DNA of 64,000 bases, from positions 862,695 to 926,694 of the forward strand of contig NZ_VTUX01000001.1 in NCBI RefSeq assembly GCF_008370495.1, read 5' to 3'. Shown here piece after piece: positions 9,806 through 19,755 of this stretch. Every line of letters starts with the position of its first letter. The stretch's first letter is position 1. The translations under genes and the position numbers were made by a program. The notes below the pieces were generated by a model. The model saw only the letters and a program-made list of their open reading frames with translations. It was not told the DNA's origin and did not search any database. Source of the stretch: Pseudohalioglobus sediminis (GTDB lineage Bacteria; Pseudomonadota; Gammaproteobacteria; Pseudomonadales; Halieaceae).

Positions 9806-12457
9806 TCAGACCGTCAGCGGATCTACCTTGTCTGGGGAAATGCCCAGGTCCGCCATCGCCGCGCTCACCCGCGCTGCATCGATACTGCCTTCATCGGCGA
9901 GCGCCTTGAGCGCAGCAAGCACCACGAACTCGCGGCTCACCTCGAAGAAGTCGCGCAGCCGCGAGCGCGTGTCGGAGCGGCCGAAGCCGTCCGTGCCCAG
10001 CACCGTGAAGCGCCCGGGCACAAATTCGCGAATCTGGTCGGTGTAGGATTTCATGTAGTCGGTAGCCGCGATAAAGGGCCCGTCCGCGTCCTGCAAAAGA
10101 CGGGTAACGTAGGGCGTTTTCGGCTCCTCTTCCGGATGCAGCATATTCCAGCGCAACGCAGCCTTGCCTTCGCGCTGCAATTCATTGACGGAGGTGAGAC
10201 TCCAGACATCTGCGACCACACCATAATCTGACTCGAGGATTTCCGCCGCCGCTTCCACCTCGCGCAGAATGGTGCCGGCACCCATCAACTGCACCCGCAG
10301 TGGGTGGTCTGCCTCGCCGCGGCGCAACAAGTACATACCGCGGATGATGCCTTCCTCAGCGCCTTCCGGCAGGGCCGGCTGTATGTAGTTCTCATTCATG
10401 GTGGTGATGTAGTAGAACTTGTTTTCTCCCAGCTCGAACATGCGTCGCAGGCCGTCCTGGATGATCACCGCCAATTCATAGGCATAGGCCGGGTCATAGC
10501 TGACACAGTTGGGAATGGTGCTGGCGAGCAGGTGGCTGTGGCCATCCTGGTGCTGCAGTCCCTCCCCGTTAAGGGTAGTGCGGCCGGAGGTGGCACCAAT
10601 GAGGAAGCCTCGTGCCTGGCAGTCACCGGCCGCCCAGGCCAGGTCGCCGATGCGCTGGAAGCCGAACATCGAGTAAAAAATGTAAAACGGCACCATGGAA
10701 TAGTTACTGGTGCTGTAGGACGTTGCGGCTGCCAGCCAGGCGGAGAAAGCGCCCGCCTCGTTGATGCCCTCCTCCAGTATCTGACCTTCCTTGTCCTCTT
10801 TGTAGAACATGATCTGGTCGGCGTCGTGCGGGGTGTAGCGCTGCCCCACAGACGAGTAGATACCCAGCTGGCGAAACATGCCCTCCATACCGAAGGTGCG
10901 CGCCTCGTCGGGCACGATGGGCACAATACGCTCGCCGATTTCCTTGTCCTTGGCGAGACCGGACAGCAGGCGCACAAAGGTCATGGTGGTGGAAATCTCA
11001 CGCTTGCCGCTGCTCTCGAATTGCTTGGCAAAGACCTCGCGCGGCGGTGTCTTCAACAATTGCATCTCGCTGCGACGAGTCGGGATGAAACCGCCCAGTT
11101 CCTCGCGACGCTGGCGCATATAGCGCATCTCGGGGCTGTCCGGTTCGGGCCGGTAGTAAGGCACGTCGGCGAGTTCTTCATCACTGAGCGGGATGGCGAA
11201 GCGATCGCGGAATGCCTTGAGACTGTCGATATCCAGCTTTTTCAGCGAGTGCGTTTCGTTGTTGGCTTCGCCCGCCTCGCCAGTACCGTAGCCTTTCACC
11301 GTCATCGCCAGGATGACCGTGGGTCGCTCTTTCTCGGCCACGGCCTCGGCATAGGCAGCGTAGACCTTGTAAGGGTCGTGCCCGCCGCGGTTGAGATACA
11401 TGATGTCCTCGTCGGAGAGGTCCTTCACCAGCTCCAGCAATTCGGGGTACTTGCCGAAGAAATGCTCGCGCGTGTAGGCGCCACCGTTGTACTTGTAGTT
11501 CTGCAGCTCGCCGTCACAGACTTCGTCCATGCGCTGGCGCAGCAGGCCGGTCTTGTCTTTCTGCAGCAGCGGGTCCCACTTGCGCCCCCAGATCACCTTG
11601 ATGACATTCCAGCCGGCACCACGGAATACCCCTTCGAGCTCCTGGATGATTTTGCCGTTGCCGCGCACGGGGCCGTCCAGCCGCTGCAAATTGCAGTTGA
11701 TAACAAAATTGAGGTGCCCCATGCGTTCGCGACCAGCCAGGGCAATGGCGCCCAGCGACTCGGGCTCGTCACACTCGCCGTCTCCCATGAAACACCACAC
11801 ATTGCGGTCGCCGTGGTCGACCAGACCGCGGCTCTGCTGGTACTTCATCACGTGGGCCTGGTAGATCGCCTGTATCGGCCCCAACCCCATGGACACAGTG
11901 GGAAACTGCCAGTAGTCCGGCATCAGCCAGGGGTGCGGGTAGGAGGACAGGCCGTTGCCATCGACTTCACGACGGAAGTTGTCCAACTGGTCCTCGTCCA
12001 GCCTGCCCTCCAGAAATGAGCGCGCATACATGCCCGGCGCGGAGTGGCCCTGGTAGAACACCAGGTCACCGGGGTGCCCGTTGCCCGGTCCGCGGAAGAA
12101 GTAGTTGAAACCCACGTCATAAAGCGTTGCGCTGGACGAAAAGCTGGAGATATGCCCGCCAAGGCCCTCGTCATTGTCATTCGCCCGCATAACCATGGCC
12201 ATGGCGTTCCAGCGCACCAGGGAGCGGATACGGCGTTCCATGAACAGGTCCCCGGGCATGCGTTTTTCTTCAACCGGGGGAATGGTATTGACGAATGGCG
12301 TGACGATGGAGGATGGCAGGCGCACATGATTCTCGAGGGCGTGACGACCCAGCTCCCGTATAAGATAGCCCGCGCGCTCCGCACCACTGTGCCTGACGAC
12401 CTCGTCAAGGGCCTCCAGCCACTCCTGCGTTTCAATAGGGTCCCTGTCTTCCGCCAT
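9806..12457 (-). CDS. aceE: Pyruvate dehydrogenase E1 component, homodimeric
   Basis: This 883-residue AceE-type E1 decarboxylates pyruvate with thiamine diphosphate and acetylates lipoyl-E2. The ThDP-binding motif runs from GDGECDEPES to the conserved Asn in NLQRLDG. The N-terminal stretch MAEDRDPIETQEWLEALDEV and the full length match the family. It is the first gene of the aceE-aceF operon; no E3 (lpd) or pdhR gene follows or precedes it here. A sigma-70 -10 hexamer and the upstream gene's terminator lie in the 263-nt gap before it. Confidence 0.97.
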   Translation of the reverse strand: MAEDRDPIETQEWLEALDEVVRHSGAERAGYLIRELGRHALENHVRLPSSIVTPFVNTIPPVEEKRMPGDLFMERRIRSLVRWNAMAMVMRANDNDEGLGGHISSFSSSATLYDVGFNYFFRGPGNGHPGDLVFYQGHSAPGMYARSFLEGRLDEDQLDNFRREVDGNGLSSYPHPWLMPDYWQFPTVSMGLGPIQAIYQAHVMKYQQSRGLVDHGDRNVWCFMGDGECDEPESLGAIALAGRERMGHLNFVINCNLQRLDGPVRGNGKIIQELEGVFRGAGWNVIKVIWGRKWDPLLQKDKTGLLRQRMDEVCDGELQNYKYNGGAYTREHFFGKYPELLELVKDLSDEDIMYLNRGGHDPYKVYAAYAEAVAEKERPTVILAMTVKGYGTGEAGEANNETHSLKKLDIDSLKAFRDRFAIPLSDEELADVPYYRPEPDSPEMRYMRQRREELGGFIPTRRSEMQLLKTPPREVFAKQFESSGKREISTTMTFVRLLSGLAKDKEIGERIVPIVPDEARTFGMEGMFRQLGIYSSVGQRYTPHDADQIMFYKEDKEGQILEEGINEAGAFSAWLAAATSYSTSNYSMVPFYIFYSMFGFQRIGDLAWAAGDCQARGFLIGATSGRTTLNGEGLQHQDGHSHLLASTIPNCVSYDPAYAYELAVIIQDGLRRMFELGENKFYYITTMNENYIQPALPEGAEEGIIRGMYLLRRGEADHPLRVQLMGAGTILREVEAAAEILESDYGVVADVWSLTSVNELQREGKAALRWNMLHPEEEPKTPYVTRLLQDADGPFIAATDYMKSYTDQIREFVPGRFTVLGTDGFGRSDTRSRLRDFFEVSREFVVLAALKALADEGSIDAARVSAAMADLGISPDKVDPLTV

Positions 12458-12537
12458 GCTTGATTCTCCGGGTTACGGTTGCGGCCGACCCAGATGAATT
12501 CCTTTTGGGAACTCGCTCTATGCATGGCCGCTGATTC

Positions 12538-12543
12538 ATTATA
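12538..12543 (-). promoter_or_regulatory. aceE: Candidate -10 hexamer of aceE
   Basis: A perfect TATAAT on the minus strand sits about 80 nt upstream of the aceE start and just downstream of the hairpin terminator of the preceding gene. No good -35 is visible 17 nt upstream (CCGGGG there), so activation or an alternative start is possible. Confidence 0.4.
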
Positions 12544-12552
12544 GTAGACCTA

Positions 12553-12582
12553 CAAAAGCGCCCCGGGATGTTAGCCCGGAGC
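12553..12582 (-). terminator. Rho-independent terminator after the M16 protease gene
   Basis: On the minus strand GCTCCGGG pairs with CCCGGGGC (8 bp with one G-U) around a 7-nt CTAACAT loop, followed by GCTTTT. It lies about 140 nt after the protease stop and before the aceE -10, so it separates the two transcription units. The rest of the gap (12583-12720) is AT-rich and includes a GTGTT-N7-AACAC inverted repeat with no recognised regulator. Confidence 0.55.
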
Positions 12583-12720
12583 GGCATGAATGAAAGAATA
12601 CTACAGCATTAGAAGGAAAAACGAAATATCAGTACCAAAACAGTACCGATAAACACCATAAAAAACAAGTGTTTACAGTGAACACAACGCCTAAATGTAG
12701 TTTTATTACACTACTCGGTG

Positions 12721-15582
12721 CTAGTCGATCAAATAGACATCGTGATCGGCCTTGAGGGCCTGCGCGCTGTCCACACGGCGCTGCTCACCAGCGGGCAGCG
12801 CACCGGCCTGTCCCGGCGCCGCCACCTGCAATGACCGTCTGTTGTCGAGAAAAACCCGGCGGTAATAGTCCAGCCACTGCTCGCGGGAGAGCGCCTCGAC
12901 CTCACCGGCAAGCGTTTCACGGCCGTCAAAGGCAAACTGCTTCTTGGCGATTGACTGCCAGTAAAACTCGGCCCTTTCCCACATATTCTTGTGTGGGCGC
13001 AGAATCTCGTTCACCAGCGCCTGCTGGTGTCGCTGGAACTGCTCCGCGTCCACGCTGGACTCCAGCTGACGCATAAATTCATCCATTGCCAGGGCCAGCT
13101 CCGCGGTGTTGGCCACCGGCGACTGCACCAGCATGACCAGGCCAGGCACATCGAGTTGCGGCCAGGCAAAAGCACTGACGATATAGCCCAGCTGTTGCTC
13201 CGTACGCAGTTGCTGGAAGAAGCCTGATTTCATGACCTGCGCGGTCAGCGCCGTGGCGGCGCGATCCTGCCAGCTATCGCCTGCGCCCTGCAGATACCAG
13301 GCCAGCACCGCGTCGTCGTGCGGCACGGTCACCGGGTAGAGCACTGACTCGCCGGCCGCCAGTTGCAACACACGCAGCTGCGGCAGTTCAGCTGACTGCT
13401 CACCCAGCAGCACCGTGTCCAGCTTCTGCGACAGTTCGGCGACGGCTGCGCTCTCGTAGTTGCCATAGACCAGCGCCTCTGCGCTGGCGCTGCGCCAGAA
13501 GTCGCCTGCGTAGGCAACCAGGTCCTGCGAGCGCATGGATTGCAGGGCGTCAATCAGCGCCTGTTCACCCCACTCACCATAGAGCAGGGATTCGCGCAGG
13601 TCGGCCATCACCTGGGAACTGGGTCGCTTGGCCACCGAATTTTCCAGGCTGCGGATCATGTCCAGGCGGATATTCTCAAACCGTGCGGGATCGAATTCGG
13701 GACTGGCCATCACCTGCAACAGTTCATCGAGCAACACGGATTGTTTATCGTTGTAGCCGCTGACACGCAGGCTCATGCCCTGGGCGTGCTTGTAGAAGCT
13801 GAAATTGAGCCCCGCCAGCATAGCCGGGTAGGTGAACTCATTGACCTGGTCTTTCAGCAGTGCGGTGTACAACGTGGCACTGGCCGACTGTTCGGGGGTC
13901 TGCCCCACCAGCGGCGAGCGGAAGTTTATATAGGTGGCGCCCCGGGGCAGCCGGAACTCCTCGTCCTGTGCGAACCAGATGGATTTGCGCGCTGTTTCCA
14001 GCACCTTCGCAGGCACCTCGGGGTTATCGCGGGCGATCTTGACCAGCGACACATCCTCAGCGATGAAGGGATTGGGCGCGGGGAGATGCAGCACCTCGTC
14101 GTCCACCTCGCCCTTCCAGGCGGCAAGTTGCGCAGGCTCCAGCTGGCCCACGGAATAAGGCACCCGATAATGCTCGGAAACGCGGTCTGTGCTCACGGCA
14201 GCATCCTCCAGCACCACCACTGCGTTGTCCGGGACAATCTCCTGGATCAGGTCCGCCAGCATTTGCGCCTGGTAGTCATCCATGATGTACGGCCCCTGCA
14301 GCACATCGTCGGGTTCGTAGTAATGCATGCCACTGGCCAGGCTGCTGACATAGCCCATCGGGTTGGCGTTTTCCTTGAAGCGGAAAGCCAGCTCGGCAAG
14401 GCGGGCCTGCTCATCATACAACCACTGCCTGGGACCCTCTTGCCGCAACATGTCCATGTAGGCAAACAACAGCTGCAGCACACGCTGGTATTCGTCAACG
14501 CCCTTCTCTGTCAGGGTGATGCTGACACTGAACAGTGATCCACCGCGCCAACCCAGGCCCGATCCCGCGGCCAGGCTTTCTGCCAGTCCCTCGGCCTTGA
14601 GCTGGGACAGCACACTGCCATCACCCTCGTGACCCACCAGGTTGCCAAGGTAGGACAGCGGCTTGGTGTGGTAGTCGTCGCGGTAGTCGGCGATGGGGAA
14701 GAGCACCTGCAGTTGGCGCTGTGTCGCCTGCGGCTTGATCTGTACCTGCATCGGCAAGCTGCCGGCGGGGAAAGCCGGGGCCTCTATCTGTTCGGGCGCA
14801 TAGGCCTTGTTGGGCACCGGGGAGAACATGGGCACGACCAGCGATTCCAGCTCATCCAGCGATTGCGCACCCAGTACCACCAACTGCATCTGGTTGGCGG
14901 AATAGTACTTGTCGTAAAAGGCCAGCAGCTCATCGCGGATACTCGAGCCCGGACGATCAGCCAGGCTCTCCAGGCTGCCCACAGCGAACTGGCTGTAGGG
15001 ATGCTCCGGGTTCATGACTTCCTGCAACACGTCCAGGGCCCGCCTCGAATCACTCTTCAGGCCCATCTGGAACTCTGCCTCTACCGCATTCTTCTCACGG
15101 TCCACATACTCCGCATCAAAACGCGGGGCGATAAAGAACTGGGCAAAGCGATCCAGCGCCTCGGGCAGGTAGGGTGCATTGATGTCGAAAAAATAATTGG
15201 TGTGTTCAAAGCTCGTGTACGCATTGCGATTGCCGCCGTGCTCGGTGATGAACTCTTCGTATTCAGCGGCATCGGGGTACTTGTCGGTGCCCAGGAACAG
15301 CATGTGCTCAAGAAAATGTGCCAGGCCGCCGCGCCCCTCAGGGTTGTCGCCACTGCCCACTCGCACATCGAGTGCGGCCGCGGCCTTGGGGGTATCGGGG
15401 TCAGATATCAGCAGCACCTGCATCTGGTTGTCCAGGGTCAGCAGACGGTAGCCACGATCATCATTCGGGCTCTGCGCCGGCTTGATGGCAGAATACGGCC
15501 CGGTGGCGCACGATGTGAGAAAAACGCAAAGCAGCGCCGCCCACAAGACGGTGGTGACGCGATGCATACGCAAGGATGGCAT
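12721..15582 (-). CDS. ptrA: M16 zinc metalloprotease (pitrilysin/insulinase), lipoprotein
   Basis: This 953-residue insulinase-family peptidase resembles protease III (PtrA) of E. coli. The inverted zinc motif HFLEH (HxxEH) is at about residues 88-92, with the downstream glutamate in NAVEAEF. The N-terminus is a lipoprotein signal with lipobox LTSC before ATGPYS, so the mature enzyme should be lipid-anchored in the periplasm; E. coli PtrA is soluble and periplasmic. The length matches the two-half clam-shell enzymes of about 950 residues. It sits 3 nt downstream of the permease gene and is probably cotranscribed with it. Substrate peptides are unknown. Confidence 0.92.
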   Translation of the reverse strand: MPSLRMHRVTTVLWAALLCVFLTSCATGPYSAIKPAQSPNDDRGYRLLTLDNQMQVLLISDPDTPKAAAALDVRVGSGDNPEGRGGLAHFLEHMLFLGTDKYPDAAEYEEFITEHGGNRNAYTSFEHTNYFFDINAPYLPEALDRFAQFFIAPRFDAEYVDREKNAVEAEFQMGLKSDSRRALDVLQEVMNPEHPYSQFAVGSLESLADRPGSSIRDELLAFYDKYYSANQMQLVVLGAQSLDELESLVVPMFSPVPNKAYAPEQIEAPAFPAGSLPMQVQIKPQATQRQLQVLFPIADYRDDYHTKPLSYLGNLVGHEGDGSVLSQLKAEGLAESLAAGSGLGWRGGSLFSVSITLTEKGVDEYQRVLQLLFAYMDMLRQEGPRQWLYDEQARLAELAFRFKENANPMGYVSSLASGMHYYEPDDVLQGPYIMDDYQAQMLADLIQEIVPDNAVVVLEDAAVSTDRVSEHYRVPYSVGQLEPAQLAAWKGEVDDEVLHLPAPNPFIAEDVSLVKIARDNPEVPAKVLETARKSIWFAQDEEFRLPRGATYINFRSPLVGQTPEQSASATLYTALLKDQVNEFTYPAMLAGLNFSFYKHAQGMSLRVSGYNDKQSVLLDELLQVMASPEFDPARFENIRLDMIRSLENSVAKRPSSQVMADLRESLLYGEWGEQALIDALQSMRSQDLVAYAGDFWRSASAEALVYGNYESAAVAELSQKLDTVLLGEQSAELPQLRVLQLAAGESVLYPVTVPHDDAVLAWYLQGAGDSWQDRAATALTAQVMKSGFFQQLRTEQQLGYIVSAFAWPQLDVPGLVMLVQSPVANTAELALAMDEFMRQLESSVDAEQFQRHQQALVNEILRPHKNMWERAEFYWQSIAKKQFAFDGRETLAGEVEALSREQWLDYYRRVFLDNRRSLQVAAPGQAGALPAGEQRRVDSAQALKADHDVYLID

Positions 15583-15585
15583 GGA

Positions 15586-16686
15586 CTACTCCTTAACTGA
15601 TTCCATCTCAGGAAGCGGGCTCTGGACCGGCAAGTTGTCATCCCGGGACGGCCAGGCATAAATAATGGCCTTGATCAGGGTGGCAAGCGGTATAGCGAAA
15701 AACACACCCCACATCCCCCAGATACCGCCAAAGAACAATATCGCCAGGATAATGGCCACGGGATGCAGGTTGACTGCTTCCGAAAACAGCAGCGGTACCA
15801 ACACGTTGCCGTCCAGGCCCTGGATTATCAAATAGACCACGCAGAGCGTGTAAAATTCACCGGTAAAGCCCCACTGGAAAAAGCCCACCAGCGCCACCGG
15901 CAGGGTAACGATGACCGCACCAATGTAGGGGATAATGACCGACAGCCCCACCAGCAGCCCCAGCAGCGCTGCGTAATTGAGGCCCATCCAGGTAAAGGCG
16001 AAGTAGCTGACTGCACCGACGATAATGATTTCAATCACCTTGCCGCGCGCGTAGTTGGCGAATTGCAGGTTCATCTCTATCCAGATGCGCCGCAGCAGAG
16101 GACGATTATCGGGCAGGAAGCCACCCAGCCAGCCGAGTATCAGTTCACGGTCCCGAAGGAAGAAAAACACCAGTATCGGGATCAGGATCATGTAAACCAT
16201 CACCGTGAACACACTGGTAATCGATGCCAGGGAACGCGTGACAATAAACTGGCCCAGTTTCGCCGCCTCTGCCTGGGCCATTCCCACCAGCTCATTGATC
16301 TGCTCTACGGTGAAAATCTCCGGGTACTGTTGCGGCAGGATATTGAGCAGCTGGCGGCCCCTGTCGAGCATGGCGGGCAGCTCCGAGGCGAGCCCCATCA
16401 GCTGGCGCCAGGCCAGCGGCAGCAGGCCGAGGGTGACACCGAAAAACACACCGATGAACAGCAGGTAAGAAAGGCTGACGCCCAGCCACTTCGGCACGCC
16501 GTGATTCTGCAGTTGTGTCGACACCCCCTGCATCAGGTAGGCCAATACGATTGCCGCCAGCAGTGGCGCGAGGATATCCCCGATGGTCATCAGCAGTACC
16601 ACGCCAATGAACAGCAGCACCAGCAGCAGGATCGCCTCTTCCTCGAAGAGGTAACGGCGGTACCACTTTTCAAAAATCTCTAACAT
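15586..16686 (-). CDS. AI-2E/PerM family membrane protein
   Basis: This 366-residue polytopic inner-membrane protein belongs to the AI-2E transporter/PerM (TerC-unrelated, former UPF0118) family. It has hydrophobic segments near residues 18-60, 70-90, 155-180 and several in the C-terminal half, with the family-typical GLNYAALLGLLVGLSVIIPY. I chose the ATG at 16686 (MLEIFEKWYRRY), which has an AGGTGG ribosome site 9 nt upstream; the frame stays open upstream with no homology. It is followed after 3 nt by the M16 protease. Substrate unknown; the autoinducer-2 export name should not be taken literally. Confidence 0.88.
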   Translation of the reverse strand: MLEIFEKWYRRYLFEEEAILLLVLLFIGVVLLMTIGDILAPLLAAIVLAYLMQGVSTQLQNHGVPKWLGVSLSYLLFIGVFFGVTLGLLPLAWRQLMGLASELPAMLDRGRQLLNILPQQYPEIFTVEQINELVGMAQAEAAKLGQFIVTRSLASITSVFTVMVYMILIPILVFFFLRDRELILGWLGGFLPDNRPLLRRIWIEMNLQFANYARGKVIEIIIVGAVSYFAFTWMGLNYAALLGLLVGLSVIIPYIGAVIVTLPVALVGFFQWGFTGEFYTLCVVYLIIQGLDGNVLVPLLFSEAVNLHPVAIILAILFFGGIWGMWGVFFAIPLATLIKAIIYAWPSRDDNLPVQSPLPEMESVKE

Positions 16687-16705
16687 TGCCGCGCCACCTT
16701 TTGCC

Positions 16706-16939
16706 TTATTGTTTTTCGAGCAGGTAACTGTAAACACCTGACTCTTCGGCCGAGTCCAGCAACAGATGACCTGACTGCTCGGCAAATACGCGGAAATCCC
16801 GCTGCGACCCACTGTCTGTGGCCAGCACCCGCAACTGCTCACCACTGTTCATGGCGTTCAGCGCACGCTTGGCCTTGAGCAACGGCATGGGGCAATCCAG
16901 TCCGCGGGCGTCCACCTCAGTCACAGGCACATCTTTCAT
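16706..16939 (-). CDS. TusA-family sulfurtransferase
   Basis: This 77-residue TusA/SirA-like protein carries the persulfide cysteine in the motif DARGLDCPMPLLKAK. Such proteins relay sulfur to tRNA thiolation or other sulfur pathways. I chose the ATG at 16939 (MKDVPVTEVDA) because the fold begins there; the frame is open further upstream without homology. It lies 19 nt upstream of the permease gene on the same strand. TusA paralogues are common, so assignment to the tRNA pathway is not certain. Confidence 0.9.
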   Translation of the reverse strand: MKDVPVTEVDARGLDCPMPLLKAKRALNAMNSGEQLRVLATDSGSQRDFRVFAEQSGHLLLDSAEESGVYSYLLEKQ

Positions 16940-17031
16940 TGTTGCGTCATAGTATGGTCGAAGCGGCACAGTATACGCATTCCCCCCTGCCGAATGAACT
17001 TTAGCGGCGGCAATCACTCCAACTTTGCAAA

Positions 17032-17059
17032 TTGTCTTCCGACACGGCTGCCATACAGT
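17032..17059 (+). promoter_or_regulatory. Candidate sigma-70 promoter of the M48 protease gene
   Basis: TTGTCT (17032-17037) and TACAGT (17054-17059) are separated by 16 nt, about 45 nt upstream of the GTG start. TACAAT overlaps at 17059-17064. The match is moderate. Confidence 0.3.
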
Positions 17060-17100
17060 ACAATGACGGCCTGCCACACCATGAAAAGTGATGTAAATCT

Positions 17101-18576
17101 GTGCTGATATCCCTGCGAACCATGGCCCTCTGCCGGCACCTCGCCCTGGCAGCGCTGCTGTGCGTGCCTTTCCTGCAGCAGGCCCATGCCCAGACGGAAG
17201 AACTCAAGCTACCAAACCTGGGGGAATCGAGCACCAGCCTGTTCTCAACCGAGTTCGAGCACCAGCTGGGCCGCACCTGGCTACGAATTTTCCGCAGCCA
17301 GGTCGCCACCGTAGATGACCCCCTGCTCTATGACTACCTGGAAAACCTGATCTACGAGCTCGTCACCCACAGCCAGCTCAAGGACCGGCGCGTAGAGCTC
17401 GTGCTGGTAGACAACCCGACCATCAACGCTTTCGCCGTTCCGGGAGGCGTCATCGGCGTACACAACGGCCTGATGCTGTACGCGCAGACCGAAGACGAAC
17501 TGGCCACGGTACTGGCGCACGAAATCGCCCACCTCAGTCAGCGCCATTTCTCCCGCGGCGTCGAATTCCAGAAGAAGCAGACGCCAATCAACCTCGCGGC
17601 GATGCTCGCCAGCCTGGTAATCCTGGCCACCGCGGGCGGTGACGCGGGCATGGCGGCACTGGGGGCGACCCAGGCACTGGCCCAGGACAACGCCCTGCGC
17701 TACAGCCGCAGCAACGAGCAGGAGGCTGATCGCGTGGGCATGCAAACCATGGTCGATGCCGGTATGGACCCACACGCGGCCCCGGCGATGTTTGAACGCA
17801 TGCTGCAGGCTTCCCGCTACAGCGGCGGCGAGCGTATTCCGGAATTCCTGCGCACCCACCCGCTGTCGGAAAGCCGTATTGCCGACACCCGCAACCGGGC
17901 CCGGCAATACCCGAAAACCATCCGCCCGGTGAGCCTGGAATACCAGCTGATGCGCGCACGCGTGGTGAACCAGTTGGCCAACACGCCGGAGGAAGCCGTG
18001 CAACGCTTCCGCGGTGAGCTCAAGGGCAAGCCGCGCTCGCGCGAGGCAGCACAGTACGGGCTGGTACTCGCCCTGACCAATGCCGGCCGGGTGGATGAGG
18101 CCGCTCTGGAACTGGACAGCATCTGGTCTGGCGACCCCAATCGCCTGGAGTACCTGATCGCGGACGCGGAAATCGATGTGCGCAGGGGGCAGGCGGATGT
18201 CGCAGCGAAAAAGCTGTCGCAACAATTGCAGCTGTCGCCGGGTAATCACCCACTGACCATGGCTTATGCCAATGCCCTGATGAAGAACCAGCAGGCACAT
18301 ATAGCCGAGGAAGTACTACTCGAACAAAGCAAGCGCAAACCCAACGACCCCGGCTTGTGGTACCTGCTGGCGGAAGTACAGGGCCTGTCCGGCAACATCA
18401 TCGGGCTACACCAGTCCCGCGCTGAATACTTTATTCTCAACGGCTACCTGGACCAGGCGTCCAAACAGCTGAACTATGCACTGAAGCTGGTGAAGAACGA
18501 TTACCTCACCAGCGCCAAGATCAGCCAGCGCCTGCGGGATATTGCCGAAATGCGCCAGCAGATGGAAAATTTCTAG
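17101..18576 (+). CDS. M48 metalloprotease with TPR tail (BepA-like)
   Basis: This periplasmic protein of about 491 residues resembles BepA (YfgC), which degrades or helps assemble outer-membrane proteins such as LptD. A signal peptide ends at AHA-QTEE. The zinc site is HEIAHLSQRH (about residues 140-149), and the third ligand is in SNEQEADRVGMQ. A helical TPR region follows from about residue 280. The start is a GTG at 17101; an in-frame ATG at 17122 (MALCRHLALAA) would give an equally good signal peptide. The gene is divergent from the TusA gene and convergent with nadA, ending 10 nt from its stop. Confidence 0.92.
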   Translation: MLISLRTMALCRHLALAALLCVPFLQQAHAQTEELKLPNLGESSTSLFSTEFEHQLGRTWLRIFRSQVATVDDPLLYDYLENLIYELVTHSQLKDRRVELVLVDNPTINAFAVPGGVIGVHNGLMLYAQTEDELATVLAHEIAHLSQRHFSRGVEFQKKQTPINLAAMLASLVILATAGGDAGMAALGATQALAQDNALRYSRSNEQEADRVGMQTMVDAGMDPHAAPAMFERMLQASRYSGGERIPEFLRTHPLSESRIADTRNRARQYPKTIRPVSLEYQLMRARVVNQLANTPEEAVQRFRGELKGKPRSREAAQYGLVLALTNAGRVDEAALELDSIWSGDPNRLEYLIADAEIDVRRGQADVAAKKLSQQLQLSPGNHPLTMAYANALMKNQQAHIAEEVLLEQSKRKPNDPGLWYLLAEVQGLSGNIIGLHQSRAEYFILNGYLDQASKQLNYALKLVKNDYLTSAKISQRLRDIAEMRQQMENF

Positions 18577-18586
18577 CGTCGCCGGA

Positions 18587-19660
18587 TCAGGCGTTACCTT
18601 TCACGCTCAGTTTCAGCTCCGCGGCAAAGTCGAGCATACGCCGCAGCGGCACCATCGCGCGTTCACCCACGGCCGGGTCGACAAAAATCTCGTTGTCGTC
18701 GCGATCAAACACCGCGGCCAGGGTTTCCAGTTCGTTCATTGCCATCCACGGGCAGTTGGCACAGCTGCGACAGGTAGCGCCGTTCCCTGCAGTGGGCGCA
18801 ATAATGAACTCCTTGTCGGGCGCCTGTTGCTGCAGCTTGTAGAAAATGCCCTGGTCGGTGGCCACGATAAAGCGCTCGGCGTCCATCTCCGTGGCGGCGT
18901 TGATGATCTGGGTGGTGGAGCCGACCCGATCGGCCAACTCCAGTACCGCGGCGGGTGACTCGGGATGCACCAGTACTGCGGCGTCCGGGTACACGGCTTT
19001 CAGGTCGGCAATACCGCGGGCCTTGAATTCCTCGTGCACGATGCAGGCGCCGTCCCACATCAGGATATCGGCCCCGGTCTGGCGGCGGACGTAATCGCCC
19101 AGATGCTGGTCAGGCGCCCAGATAATCTTCTTGCCCTGGTCCGCCAGGTGTTCAGCCACGTCCAGCGCGATGCTGGAAGTTACCACCCAGTCGGCGCGCG
19201 CCTTTACCGCCGCGGACGTATTGGCATAGACAACCACCGTGCGGTCGGGGTGCTGGTCGCAGAAGGCGGAAAACTCCTCGATGGGGCAGCCCAGGTCCAG
19301 TGAGCAGGTAGCTTCCAGCGTGGGCATCAGCACGCGCTTGTCCGGCGTGAGGATTTTCGCGGTTTCTCCCATGAATTTCACACCTGCAACAACCAGTGTT
19401 TCAGCAGGGTGATCGTGGCCAAAACGCGCCATTTCCAGGGAGTCAGAAACACAGCCCCCGGTCTCCTCGGCCAGTGCCTGGACCTCGGGTGCCGTGTAGT
19501 AGTGAGCCACCAGTACCGCGTTCTCGGCTTTCAGCCTTGCGGCAATCTGCTCCTTCATCAGCCGCGCCTGCTCGGGGTTGTGGTGATGCCGTTCTGCGTG
19601 ATCCAGATGGTACTGTACCTGCTGGCGGATCGTTTCCAGTTTATCGGTGGCAATGCTCAT
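18587..19660 (-). CDS. nadA: Quinolinate synthase
   Basis: This 357-residue NadA condenses iminoaspartate with dihydroxyacetone phosphate to give quinolinate for NAD synthesis. Three cysteine regions that hold the 4Fe-4S cluster are visible: [10 protein letters not shown] (about residue 119), GACIVHEEF, and [10 protein letters not shown] near the C-terminus. The length agrees with the E. coli type. No nadB or nadC gene is adjacent. It stands alone, 95 nt downstream of the DUF3604 gene; that gap shows no clear site. Confidence 0.96.
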   Translation of the reverse strand: MSIATDKLETIRQQVQYHLDHAERHHHNPEQARLMKEQIAARLKAENAVLVAHYYTAPEVQALAEETGGCVSDSLEMARFGHDHPAETLVVAGVKFMGETAKILTPDKRVLMPTLEATCSLDLGCPIEEFSAFCDQHPDRTVVVYANTSAAVKARADWVVTSSIALDVAEHLADQGKKIIWAPDQHLGDYVRRQTGADILMWDGACIVHEEFKARGIADLKAVYPDAAVLVHPESPAAVLELADRVGSTTQIINAATEMDAERFIVATDQGIFYKLQQQAPDKEFIIAPTAGNGATCRSCANCPWMAMNELETLAAVFDRDDNEIFVDPAVGERAMVPLRRMLDFAAELKLSVKGNA

Positions 19661-19755
19661 ACTCTGTTCTGCAGGGCGGGAAAAAACGGAAGTCTAGCAT
19701 AGTTCACCAGCGCTGGAATGAGGTCAAACGGCCCAATCGAGGCGGCCGAAAATCG